DNA of 64,000 nucleotides from Polaromonas glacialis (GTDB lineage: Bacteria > Pseudomonadota > Gammaproteobacteria > Burkholderiales > Burkholderiaceae_C), in NCBI RefSeq assembly GCF_000709345.1, contig NZ_KL448323.1:3224951-3288950 (forward strand), written 5' to 3'. Both the position numbers and the translations under genes were made by a program. Below the pieces are notes generated by a model. The model searched no databases and had not been told where the DNA came from. It saw only the letters and a list, made by a program, of their open reading frames with translations. Of the stretch, positions 8,161-16,078 are shown piece after piece; within the stretch, counting starts at the first letter, position 1, and every line of letters begins with the position of its first letter.

Positions 8161-9669
8161 ATGAAATTACCCGCCCCTGTTCCGCGCCCGGAAGAAATCG
8201 AACTCAAGCTGGCCTTGCCCACCGCCGACCCGCAGGGCCTGGCCAGGCGGCTGGCGCGCACGCCGCTGCTGGCGCGCCGCAAGCCCACGCAGCAGCCCCT
8301 GCACAACATCTACTACGACACGCCCGGGCAGGACCTGTACGAGGAGCGGGTGGCCCTGCGCCTGCGCCGCGTGGGCAGCAGCACCGATCCGCAGTGGCGG
8401 CAAACGCTGAAGATGGGCGGGCGCAGCGACTCGGCCCTGAGCCATCGCGGCGAGTGGGAAGTGCCGCTGGCCGGCGCCGAACTGTCGCGCGAAGCGCTGG
8501 AGGCCACGCCCTGGCCCGAGTTCGACCCGGACGGCAGCCGATTCGATGCGCTGGCGCCGTGCCTGGTCACCGCCTTCGAACGCACCTCCTGGACGGTGCG
8601 CCAGCGCGGCAGCAGCGTGGTCGAGGTGTCGCTGGACATCGGCCAGGTCGTGGCGGGCGACCAGTGCGCGCCGCTGTGCGAACTGGAACTCGAACTCATG
8701 GCCGGGGATCCGGCGGCGCTGTTCGAGGTCGCGCGGCAGATTGCCCGCAGCGTGGCGGTGCTGCCGCTCAACACCAGCAAGTCCGAGCGCGGCTATGCGC
8801 TGCTGCAGAACCGCTTGAGGCAGCCGCTGCGCGCCCGGCCGCCGGCGCTGGCCAAGGGCATGGCCCTGCCGCTGGCGGCGCAGCTGGTGCTGCGTGAAAT
8901 GTTCTGCCAGTTCACCAGCAACCTCAACCTGCTGAGCCAGTCCGACGACCCGGAGGTGCTGCACCAGGCGCGCGTCGGCTGGCGGCGCTTCAAAAGCGCG
9001 GTGCGGCTGTTCAAGCCTGCGCTGGCGGCCGGCCAGATGCCCGACTGGCAGGCGCTGGCGCCGCTGCTGGCCTTCATCGGCGAGCTGCGCGACATTGACG
9101 TGGCCCGGACCGAAACCCTGCCGGCGCTGGCAGACGCCTACCGCGCGGGCAGCGCGCAGCGGGCCGAAAAATGGCGGACGATGCTCCAGGCGCTGTCGGA
9201 TGCGGCCCGGCTTCAGCGCAAATCCATCGGCCATGCGCTCGAAGTGCCGGCCGTGGGCGCCACGCTGCTGGCCATCACGCAGTGGCTCGAAGACCTGCCG
9301 AGGCAGGCCGGGCCGGCCGATCACGAGGCTCACGCGTCCAGGCATCCCTTGCGCCGCTGGGCGCGGCAGCGCGTCGATCGGCTGCACCGGAACATGAAGC
9401 GCGCACTGGCCGACAGCGCCCATCCGGACAGCCTGCACCGCGCCCGCATCCTGGCCAAGCGGCTGCGCTATGCCATCGAGGCGCTGCAGTCGCTGCTGCC
9501 CGGGCGGCACGTGGAACGCTGGCTGCCGAAGGCGACTAGGCTTCAGGCCGACATCGGCGCCACGCGCGACCTGCAGCAGGCCGGCGTGCTCGCGGCCAGC
9601 CTGGAAATCGACCCCGGGCTGGCCGAATTCCTGCGCGGCGTCGGCGTCGGGCAGCAAGCGCCGCGCTGA
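8161..9669 (+). CDS. CYTH and CHAD domain-containing protein
   Basis: A 502-residue two-domain protein. The CYTH domain begins with the ExExK signature (EIELKLALP) near residue 13 and continues with YYDTPGQDLYEERVALRLRR; such domains bind triphosphate groups and metal inside a tunnel. The C-terminal CHAD domain (about 270-500) is helical with conserved basic and His residues (VLHQARVGWRRFKSAVR and LHRARILAKRLRYAIE) and is known in the family to bind polyphosphate. Together they suggest inorganic triphosphatase activity linked to polyphosphate. The ATG at 8161 places CYTH at the N-terminus. It converges with acetoacetyl-CoA synthetase. Confidence 0.92.
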   Translation: MKLPAPVPRPEEIELKLALPTADPQGLARRLARTPLLARRKPTQQPLHNIYYDTPGQDLYEERVALRLRRVGSSTDPQWRQTLKMGGRSDSALSHRGEWEVPLAGAELSREALEATPWPEFDPDGSRFDALAPCLVTAFERTSWTVRQRGSSVVEVSLDIGQVVAGDQCAPLCELELELMAGDPAALFEVARQIARSVAVLPLNTSKSERGYALLQNRLRQPLRARPPALAKGMALPLAAQLVLREMFCQFTSNLNLLSQSDDPEVLHQARVGWRRFKSAVRLFKPALAAGQMPDWQALAPLLAFIGELRDIDVARTETLPALADAYRAGSAQRAEKWRTMLQALSDAARLQRKSIGHALEVPAVGATLLAITQWLEDLPRQAGPADHEAHASRHPLRRWARQRVDRLHRNMKRALADSAHPDSLHRARILAKRLRYAIEALQSLLPGRHVERWLPKATRLQADIGATRDLQQAGVLAASLEIDPGLAEFLRGVGVGQQAPR

Positions 9670-9681
9670 GCCGGCGGCGCT

Positions 9682-11757
9682 TCAGCCGGGCCGCGCCAGC
9701 CGCTGCTGCGCAAAACCGACATACCAGTCCAGGCAGTGCGGATTGGCCATCGCGTCGCGGTTCAGGACTTTTTCCAGCGGCTGGCCGAGCAGCAGCTTCT
9801 TGATCGGCAGCTCCTGCTTCTTGCCCGACAGCGTGCGCGGAATTTCGGCCACCTGAAGGATGTCGTCGGGAACGAAGCGCGGGCTCAGCGCGGTCCTGAT
9901 GGCGTGGTGCAGCCGGGCCTTCACGCCTTCGTCAAGCACCGCGCCGTCCCGGAGCACCACGAACAGCGGCATGTAGCTGGCGCGCCCCAGGTATTCCAGA
10001 TCGACCACCAGCGAGTCGAGCACTTCGGGCAGCGCCTCGATGGCGCTGTACAGCTCGCTGGTGCCCATGCGCAGGCCGTGGCGGTTGATGGTCGCATCCG
10101 ACCGGCCGTAGATCACGCAGCCGCCCTGCAGCCCCGGGTCGATCTTCAGCCAGTCGCCATGGCGCCAGACCGCGCCCAGCTCGGCCCCGGCATCGCCGCC
10201 GCCGGGCCTGCGGCCGTGGCCGGGCGGGTAAATGTCGAAATAGCTGGACAGCAGGCGCGCGCCGCTGTCGTCGCCCCAGAGGTAGAGCGGCATCGACGGA
10301 ATCGGCTGGGTGCAGACCAGCTCGCCGACCTCGCCGATGACCGGCCGGCCCTGTTCGTTCCAGGCTTCGACCGCCGCGCCGAGCAGGCGGCACTGCATTT
10401 TTCCGGGTGTCTGCGGCAGCTCGCGGTTGCCGCCGATGAAGGCGCCGGCAAAGTCGGTGCCGCCCGAGATGTTGCACCACCAGATGTCCTGAACGCCGGC
10501 ACTGGCCATGAAGGCTGAACCCCATTGCTGCACCTCGGCGCTCAAGGGCGAGCCGGTCGAGCCGAGCGCGCGGATGCGGGTCAGGTCGCCGCAGGCGCCA
10601 GGCGTGATGCCGGCCTTCATGCAGCTGGCGTAAAACGCCGCGCCCGCGCCGAAGAAGGTCACGCCGGTATCCGCCGCGAAGCGCCACAGCGTGGTCCAGT
10701 CCGGCCGGTCCTTGGCGCCGCCGGGGTTGCCGTCATAGAGCACGCAGGTGGTGCCGCCCAGCAGCCCGGCCAGCTGCGCATTCCACATCACCCAGCCGGT
10801 CGAGCTGTACCAGTGGTAGCGCTCGCCAAACGAGTTGGGCCGGTAGCTGCAACCCACATCGTTGTGCAGGACGCCGAGCTGCAGCTGCACCAGCAGCATG
10901 CCGCCATGGCCATGCACGATGGGCTTGGGCAGGCCGGTGGTGCCGCTGGAATACACGATCCACAGCGGATGGTCGAACGCCAGCCAGAGCGGCTCGAAAC
11001 CGGCGACTTCAGCATCATTTCGTGCTGTTGCGCTTGTCCAGCTTGCGCAGCCAGCTATCGAAACCGTAGCATCCAAATTGCCCAGCAGCAGCGTGTGGCG
11101 CACGCTGGGCAGCGCCTGGCGCAGCTCGGCCAGTACGCCCAGGCGGTCGTGGTCGCGCCCGCCGTGGGTCACGCCGTCGCAGGCGATCAGCACCGTGGGC
11201 GCGATCTGCCGGAAGCGGTCGAGCACCGCGTGCGTGCCCATGTCGGGGGCGCACAGGCTCCACACGCCGCCGATGCTGACCGTCGCCAGGAAGGCCACCA
11301 TGGTCTCGGGAATGTTCGGCAGATACGCTGCCACCCGGTCGCCAGGTTGCACGCCCTGCGCCTGCAGGTGCAGCGCCAGCGAGGCCACCTGGCGGCGCAG
11401 CTCGGGCCAGCTCAAGTCGCGCCGCTGGCCCTTTTCATTGCTGCTGACGACCGCCGGCAGGCCGGCGGCATGCGCGGCATCGACATGGCGCAGCACCTGG
11501 CGCGCATAGTTGACCTGCGCGCCGGGAAACCACCGGGCGCCGGGCATGACGTTGCGGGCCAGCGCCGCGCCGTGCGGCGTGGGCGACTGCAGGTCAAAAT
11601 AGTCCCAGATGCTTTGCCAGAACGCGTCCAGTTCGGTGGTGGACCAGCGCCAGAGCGCGTCGTAGCTGTCGAACACCAGGCCATGCCGGTCGCGCAGCCA
11701 GTCCTGGTAAAGGCGGATTTGCGGAATATGGGGCGGCGCCGTGCTTGTCTCGTTCAT
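9682..11757 (-). CDS. Acetoacetate-CoA ligase (acetoacetyl-CoA synthetase)
   Basis: A 691-residue adenylate-forming enzyme that activates acetoacetate to acetoacetyl-CoA with ATP, useful for ketone-body and polyhydroxybutyrate metabolism. It has the family N-terminal region (IRLYQDWL, WRWSTTELDAFW), the AMP-binding core YSSGTTGLPKPIVHGHG, and a C-terminal lid with SGKKQELPIKKLL. Length and order match AACS. The ATG at 11757 is preceded by GGAGA. Residues about 229-250, in the variable linker before FDHPLWIVYSSG, are encoded by a copy of the interspersed repeat (11008..11073), read in frame. The catalytic motifs are intact, so I expect a working enzyme. Confidence 0.92.
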   Translation of the reverse strand: MNETSTAPPHIPQIRLYQDWLRDRHGLVFDSYDALWRWSTTELDAFWQSIWDYFDLQSPTPHGAALARNVMPGARWFPGAQVNYARQVLRHVDAAHAAGLPAVVSSNEKGQRRDLSWPELRRQVASLALHLQAQGVQPGDRVAAYLPNIPETMVAFLATVSIGGVWSLCAPDMGTHAVLDRFRQIAPTVLIACDGVTHGGRDHDRLGVLAELRQALPSVRHTLLLGNLDATVSIAGCASWTSATARNDAEVAGFEPLWLAFDHPLWIVYSSGTTGLPKPIVHGHGGMLLVQLQLGVLHNDVGCSYRPNSFGERYHWYSSTGWVMWNAQLAGLLGGTTCVLYDGNPGGAKDRPDWTTLWRFAADTGVTFFGAGAAFYASCMKAGITPGACGDLTRIRALGSTGSPLSAEVQQWGSAFMASAGVQDIWWCNISGGTDFAGAFIGGNRELPQTPGKMQCRLLGAAVEAWNEQGRPVIGEVGELVCTQPIPSMPLYLWGDDSGARLLSSYFDIYPPGHGRRPGGGDAGAELGAVWRHGDWLKIDPGLQGGCVIYGRSDATINRHGLRMGTSELYSAIEALPEVLDSLVVDLEYLGRASYMPLFVVLRDGAVLDEGVKARLHHAIRTALSPRFVPDDILQVAEIPRTLSGKKQELPIKKLLLGQPLEKVLNRDAMANPHCLDWYVGFAQQRLARPG
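11008..11073 (+). repeat. Interspersed repeat copy inside the acetoacetyl-CoA synthetase gene
   Basis: This stretch aligns without gaps to the intergenic copy at 16012..16078: TTCAGCATCATT at the left, GCGCTT in the middle, CAGCTAT-N8-TAGCATC at the right. It is read on the opposite strand as 22 residues of the enzyme linker (ATVSIAG ... RNDAE). Confidence 0.8.
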
Positions 11758-11864
11758 GCCTGTTGTCTCCGTGCGGGTGGTGAACGGCCAGCGTAGCAGC
11801 GTTGGGCGGGCCTTGCTGTCGCAAGCCGTACCCGGGGAACAGGGCACACGGGCGCAATAGCTGG

Positions 11865-11934
11865 TTTCAGGCGTTAATTGGCCGTTTGCGCATGATGGCC
11901 AAGCCCGGGCAGCTACCAAAACAATAGCAATCAA
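11865..11934 (+). repeat. Interspersed repeat copy at the end of the GMC fragment
   Basis: The blocks TTTCAGGCGTTAATTGG, CCGTTTGCGCA, GGGCAGCTAC and AATAGCAATCAA are present in the usual order. The stop codon of the GMC oxidoreductase fragment (11931..11933) sits one base after ATAGCA at the repeat end. The hairpin is degenerate (AGCTAC instead of AGCTAT). Confidence 0.8.
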
Positions 11935-12422
11935 GCCGACAGGGCGCCTGCGGTGAATTCCTGCTTCAGCACATCGCCCAGACGCAGCGCCATGGCCACG
12001 ATGGTGAGGGTGGGATTGGCGTAGCCGCCGGCGGGGAAGGTGGAACTGCCCGCCACGAAAAGATTATGGATGCCGTGAACCCGGCAATTGGCATCGACGA
12101 CGCCAAGTTTGGGATCGTCATGCATCCGGGTGGTGCCCATCAGGTGGTGAGAACCGACAGGCCTGACGATATTGGGCCGTCCGTCGGGGTCGTGGACAAG
12201 CTGCAGCTTGCCCAGAACTGACCGCTCAAGCTCATCGGCGATCTGGGTCTGGGCCCGCAGCGTCTGCTGGATGTCTTCTTCGGGCCAATGCCAGTGAACT
12301 TCCAGTTTCGGGCATCCGAACATGTCGCGCTGCTGGCTCAAGGTGACCCGGTTATCCGGATGGGGCGATGGTTCAATGCTCTGCCAGACTTCAAGCAGCA
12401 CCCTGGAACGAAGCTTCGGCAT
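11931..12422 (-). pseudogene. 3' fragment of a GMC-family oxidoreductase
   Basis: The 163-residue reading frame corresponds only to the C-terminal substrate-domain end of glucose-methanol-choline flavoenzymes. It shows HPDNRVTLS, HHLMGTTRMHDDP and CRVHGIHNLFVAGSSTFP with TLTIVAMALRL, the canonical C-terminal flavin-contacting region. The FAD-binding N-terminus (about 350 residues with GxGxxG) is missing. Its 5' end runs into the oppositely oriented IclR remnant around 12,390-12,420, so a deletion or rearrangement joined the two. It is presumably inactive. Confidence 0.85.
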
Positions 12423-13188
12423 TCTTGAATACCTGTCGGGCTACCCGGACGGCGCGACGCTGATCGCGATTGCCGGCGACCTGAAGGTGCCGTGCAGCGC
12501 CTGCCATCGCCTGCTGGCCGAGATGGTGCGCTGCGGCTACCTGCGCCAGTTGCGCGAGCAGGGCGACTACGCCCTGACGACCAAGCTGGCCGCGCTGGGC
12601 CTGAGCTAGCTGAGCAAGTCGGGCATCGTGGACATTGCGCAGCCCCTGATCGACCACGTCGCGCAGGCATCGGGCGAGCTGGTGCGCTTGGCGATCGTCG
12701 ATGGCGACCGGCTGACGTTCGTCGCCAAGGCGCAGGACGCGCGCTTCGGCTTGCGCTATGACCCGGACATGGGCCTGGACGTGAGGCTGTCGTGCAGCGC
12801 CGGCGGCCACGCCTGGTTGATGACGCTGTCCAACGAGCGCGCCGCCGAGATCGTGTCGAAACAAGGATTCGGCGACCCCAGGGATTACGGACCGAAGGCG
12901 CCCATGACGCTCAAGGCGCTGCTCAAGATCCTGCAGGCTGACCACAAGCGGGGCTTCAGCATGATCAGCGAGATGTATGCGCCGGGCATGACCGCCATGG
13001 CCGCGCCGGTTCGCCGGGCCGGGCAGCCCGCCATCGGCGTCATCACCATCGCCGGGCCGCTGATGCGCCTGACCGAGCCGCGCATGCTTGAACTCGCACC
13101 TGAACTGCTGGGGACCGCCGCCGAACTGGCGCTGGCGGGTTCGGCTTCTCCGGTGCTTTCCCGAAGCGCGGCGGCGGCCAGCACCTGA
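12393..13188 (+). pseudogene. IclR-family regulator with premature stop
   Basis: An IclR-type regulator: winged helix at the N-terminus (STLERSFGILEYLSGYPDGA ... ACHRLLAEMVRCGYLRQ) and a C-terminal effector domain (GIVDIAQPLIDHVAQASGE ... FSMISEMYAPGMTAMAAPV). An in-frame TAG at 12607..12609 falls in GLS-stop-LSKSG, where relatives carry Tyr or similar, separating DNA-binding from effector domain. Both halves are in the same frame, so a single nonsense change is enough. The first residues are also abnormal because the 5' end abuts the GMC fragment, and no natural start is evident. Readthrough or a separate effector-domain start at 12628 cannot be excluded. Confidence 0.82.
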
Positions 13189-13359
13189 CGCGTCATGGCG
13201 CGCAGCGGCAAACAAATCGCTTTGCCGACGCCGCCAGACGAAAAACACCTACAGGCCCAGCGCTGGCGTCCTGAAAAATCAAGGACCAGGCGTTATTTTC
13301 GGGTCCGGTTTTGCCGTGGCCTTCCATGCACTCACCTGCGCCTGGGGAAAGGATTCCAC

Positions 13360-13692
13360 ATGCAAGAACAGTTTGCCGATTGCCTGCAGGCTTGCAACGA
13401 CTGCGCCGCAGAATGCAACCACTGCGCCGCCGCCTGCCTGCAGGAAGACAAGGTGGAGATGATGGTGGAATGCATTGCGCTGGACATCGATTGCGCCCAG
13501 GCCTGCGCCTTTGCGGCGGCGGCCATGGCCCGTGACAGCGTGCACGCGGCCGCCATTTGCGACCTCTGCGCCGACATTTGCCAGTCGTGCGCAGAAGAAT
13601 GCATCCAGCATGATATGCAGCACTGCCAGCAATGCGCCACCGTCTGCTTCAACTGCGCGGAAGAATGCCGCCGCATGGCCAGCGCCGCCTAG
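13360..13692 (+). CDS. Four-helix-bundle copper-storage-like protein (Csp, DUF326)
   Basis: A 110-residue protein with 19 cysteines, many spaced CxxC or CxxxC (CLQACNDCAAECNHC; CDLCADICQSCAEEC; CQQCATVCFNCAEEC). This is the pattern of Csp proteins, in which Cys residues line a four-helix bundle and store many Cu(I) ions. There is no signal peptide, so it resembles the cytosolic Csp3 type. Cu binding is inferred from family. The ATG at 13360 follows GGGGAAAGGA and starts exactly at the first helix. It stands alone on its strand; the DUF305 protein 5.5 kb away is another possible copper protein. Confidence 0.9.
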   Translation: MQEQFADCLQACNDCAAECNHCAAACLQEDKVEMMVECIALDIDCAQACAFAAAAMARDSVHAAAICDLCADICQSCAEECIQHDMQHCQQCATVCFNCAEECRRMASAA

Positions 13693-13826
13693 CAAGCGCA
13701 GGGAGAGGCTGGCGATTTCAGAAAGCGCCTTGCTTGTGCGATGAAATGCAGCTTGGCAGGCATTGCCGTGCCAGCATGGCTGGCGCGGATTTGAAGCGAC
13801 AAGCAGCCCGGACAGGCTGCGTCGTG

Positions 13827-14132
13827 TCAGTCCACCTGCTTGAGTGATCCCAAATCGACATCGCCGCTCTGGCTGGTGAAACGCAGGGAGCCGCCCTGGC
13901 CGCCTTGCGCCTGGCTCACGCCGGAAATGCGGTGCTCGCCGGTGTCGTACTGCCTGACTTTTCCGTCCTGCTCCACCGCCAGGCGGCGCTGGCCGGGAAA
14001 GAAGGCATAGCGCACGCCGTTCTGGCCTCCGCTGCTGGATGGACTGGACAGCCCCTTCGGCCACCAGCTGGAATCAGGCCCGTCCATCGGTTTCATGGGC
14101 TTCATGGGTTCCATCGGCTTCATCGGTTCCAT
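13827..14132 (-). CDS. Small protein with Met-Pro-Lys/Glu repeat N-terminus
   Basis: A 101-residue protein starting with a tandem repeat MEPMKPMEPMKPMKPMD, then a globular-looking part (WWPKGLSSPSSSGGQNGVRYAFFPGQRRLAVEQDGK split by several glycines) ending LRFTSQSGDVDLGSLKQ. Proteins of this shape are widespread and uncharacterised as far as I know. There is no signal peptide. Its ATG lies two bases after the stop of the upstream ElaB-like gene (TGAGCATG), so the pair is co-transcribed and probably translationally coupled. The repeat DNA is a near-tandem 9-12 bp unit and could vary in length. Confidence 0.7.
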   Translation of the reverse strand: MEPMKPMEPMKPMKPMDGPDSSWWPKGLSSPSSSGGQNGVRYAFFPGQRRLAVEQDGKVRQYDTGEHRISGVSQAQGGQGGSLRFTSQSGDVDLGSLKQVD

Positions 14133-14134
14133 GC

Positions 14135-14572
14135 TCAGTAGTCCCTTCTGTCGCGCCCACGGCGCATGACCAGCGCGGCCAGCAGCGCGCCAGCGGCGGC
14201 ACCAATGGCCACCGCCTTGAGGGGTTCATCGGCAATGCGGCGGGCGGCGGTTTCCTGGAAGTCGGATGCCTTGGCCTTGAAGTCGCCGAGCTTTTCGCCG
14301 GCCACGCCGCCTGCATTTTTGGCGTAGCCGCGCGCCGTGTTCCAGGCGTCGCCGGCAATCGCCTTGGCATCGCCCGCTAGGGCCTTGGCCGTGTTCAGCG
14401 CGTCGCGGCCGGTGGCCTTGGCGTCGCCCATGGCGGGATGCATCGCCTGCACCGTGCTGGCCGCACTGGCCTTCGCCTCGTTGGCCAGCTGGCCCGCCGC
14501 ATTGGCGGCATTCTGGCCGGTTTGCCTGGCCTCGTCGGCAATCTGCGAGGGAGTCTTGAAGTCGTCAGTCAT
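14135..14572 (-). CDS. ElaB/YqjD (DUF883)-like membrane-anchored protein
   Basis: A 145-residue Ala/Lys-rich helical protein with coiled-coil-like heptads (about 10-110, TGQNAANAAGQLANEAKAS) and one C-terminal transmembrane segment (AVAIGAAAGALLAALVM) followed by RRGRDRR. This layout matches ElaB/YqjD proteins, which are anchored in the inner membrane by the C-terminus and are linked to stationary phase and ribosome association. Start at 14572 follows AAAGGA. It is the first gene of a pair with the Met-Pro repeat protein. The IS1595 element sits 247 bases upstream and may affect its promoter. Confidence 0.8.
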   Translation of the reverse strand: MTDDFKTPSQIADEARQTGQNAANAAGQLANEAKASAASTVQAMHPAMGDAKATGRDALNTAKALAGDAKAIAGDAWNTARGYAKNAGGVAGEKLGDFKAKASDFQETAARRIADEPLKAVAIGAAAGALLAALVMRRGRDRRDY

Positions 14573-14819
14573 GGCGGTCCTTTGGATTTTCTTGGCAACA
14601 GCGCCAATGAACATTGGACTATCGCTGCCGAGGCGTGCGTGTGGGTCGGCATACCCTTCCCCTGTAGGCTGAGGATTTACAAAGCCTCCGGAAATGGCGC
14701 ATGCGGCCTTTGCCATGGCCCACGCGGCGGTTATTGCGTGCGGAAAACGTAGGGATGCAGCGCCTGGCACGGCGCCGATGGACACGCCCGACACAAACCG
14801 CCGAATCATCAAAAATAAT

Positions 14820-15872
14820 GGCTATGTCACTGTTAAATGTGGAAATTTTCCCAAGGCCATCGCCAAGACAGCTTGCCCAGAGTCGCCATGGTGGCTGTCC
14901 AGGGCGCGAAACCAGCCCAGGTAGTTGTCCAGATAGCCCGTGGCAACGCCGTGAAAGCGGTGCAGCCACTGTTTGAGACGGCCGTGATAGGCGTTGACAT
15001 TCTGGACATGGATGGCGCCGTTGACGCGCACGCCTGCGTTCAGATTGACCGCCTCGTGCGCCAGGTGCGCGTCGTGCGCAAAGCCGCAGTAGGTCCGGTT
15101 GCCATCGCTCACCAGCAGCGCATCCTTGGCCAGCACGGGCTGCAGTGCGCCGGCCAGTGCGGCTTTTGTCATCTGCCCGCGTCCCATCACCCAGTCCAGC
15201 GTCTGTCCGGCACGGTCCCGAGCCACCAAAACGCAGACCAGTTCACCGGACAGGCCCGCTTTTCTCGCCTTGCTGCCGCGACGGCGAGGCGGGCGGTCCA
15301 GCTTGCGACAGCCCTTGCGCGACTCCAGGATATAGGTCTCGTCGGCCTCGGTAATACCTTGCAGCGTTGTCGCGCGGTCTGCCTTGAGGCCGCTGAGAAA
15401 GCGATGGCGCCAGCGCAGCGCCGTGTTTCGGTGAACCTGCAGGGCAGTAGCGGCCCGGCGAAGGGTGAGGGACGCGGCCAGGGCTTGACTAAAACCGAAC
15501 CACTTGCCCTTCTTGCGCAGCCGCGCCAGCGCGGTGCCCGTCAGGGCATTGAACGTGCGGTGGCATGTCCGGCAGCGGTAGCGCTGCAACCCACTGACGT
15601 GGCCATGCCGGTAAAGCTCGCTGCCTTGGCAGTGTGGGCAGCAGCGCGGCTCAGTCGCGCTGGACGACTCAATGACGGCCAGCCCTTTTTGCTGCTCATC
15701 GAGTTCATCCAGACGCTTTTTGAGCAGTTCACGCTGGCGCAGCGTGAGCCGGGGCACCTGTTGGTTCATCAACGCATTGAAAGTCTCGGCGTTCATGGCT
15801 AACCTCCTTCACGGTTCGCTATGAACTCTACGCCTCTGGAAAAAAAATTCCACATCTAACAGTGACAGAGCC
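14820..15872 (-). mobile_element. IS1595-family insertion sequence, intact
   Basis: A 1053-bp element bounded by imperfect terminal inverted repeats: left GGCTATGTCACTGTTAAATG, right (complement) GGCTCTGTCACTGTTAGATG, each continuing into TGGAA and A/T-rich sequence. It carries one full transposase gene. The flanks are the 8-bp duplication AAAATAAT. The right flank is a reversed copy of the interspersed repeat, so the element landed at or next to that repeat's hairpin end. Confidence 0.93.
14822..15796 (-). CDS. IS1595-family transposase
   Basis: A 324-residue transposase. The N-terminus has a zinc-ribbon (CCPHCQGSELYRHGH ... RYRCRTCHRTF), then an HTH-like part (LRRAATALQVHRNTALRWRH) and the ISXO2-type catalytic domain with acidic residues in EADETYILES and VSDGNRTYC, and the family's VNAYHGRLKQWLHRFHGVA segment near the end. 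The start at 15796 is preceded by GAAGGAGG. The TAG stop lies within the left terminal inverted repeat. It is full length without frameshifts and likely active. Confidence 0.93.
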   Translation of the reverse strand: MNAETFNALMNQQVPRLTLRQRELLKKRLDELDEQQKGLAVIESSSATEPRCCPHCQGSELYRHGHVSGLQRYRCRTCHRTFNALTGTALARLRKKGKWFGFSQALAASLTLRRAATALQVHRNTALRWRHRFLSGLKADRATTLQGITEADETYILESRKGCRKLDRPPRRRGSKARKAGLSGELVCVLVARDRAGQTLDWVMGRGQMTKAALAGALQPVLAKDALLVSDGNRTYCGFAHDAHLAHEAVNLNAGVRVNGAIHVQNVNAYHGRLKQWLHRFHGVATGYLDNYLGWFRALDSHHGDSGQAVLAMALGKFPHLTVT

Positions 15873-15931
15873 AAAATAATAGCTGCTTGCTCCCGTGGAA
15901 TATGCGCAAACAGGCGATTTGGCTTGAAATT
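15873..15931 (-). repeat. Interspersed repeat copy adjoining the IS element
   Basis: Read on the minus strand it shows ATTTCAAGCC, TGTTTGCGCATA and GCAAGCAGCTATTATTTT. The hairpin end is degenerate and coincides with the IS target duplication, so the IS separates the repeat from its original flank. Confidence 0.7.
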
Positions 15932-16011
15932 TTCTTGAAAACGCCAGCTTCAGCGGCAAGAACGGCCCCTGCAGGCCGGGAAGGCTGGAAATTCGGCACC
16001 ACCGGCTAATT

Positions 16012-16078
16012 TTCAGCATCATTCAGTGCTCTGGCGCTTATTACACGCGCGCGTGCAGCTATTTTATTCATAGCATCA
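16012..16078 (+). repeat. Interspersed repeat copy overlapping a stop codon
   Basis: It has TTCAGCATCATT, GGCGCTT and GCAGCTAT-N7-ATAGCATCA. It aligns ungapped to the copy inside acetoacetyl-CoA synthetase. The last three bases (TCA, 16076..16078) are the stop codon of the minus-strand nucleotidyltransferase gene. Confidence 0.85.

Larger units (their letters stand above)
14812..15880. repeat. 8-bp target-site duplication flanking the IS1595-family element
   Basis: AAAATAAT occurs immediately left (14812..14819) and right (15873..15880) of the element. The span given covers both copies and the element between them. A perfect 8-bp duplication is the length expected for IS1595-family insertion and implies a fairly recent event. 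Confidence 0.9.
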
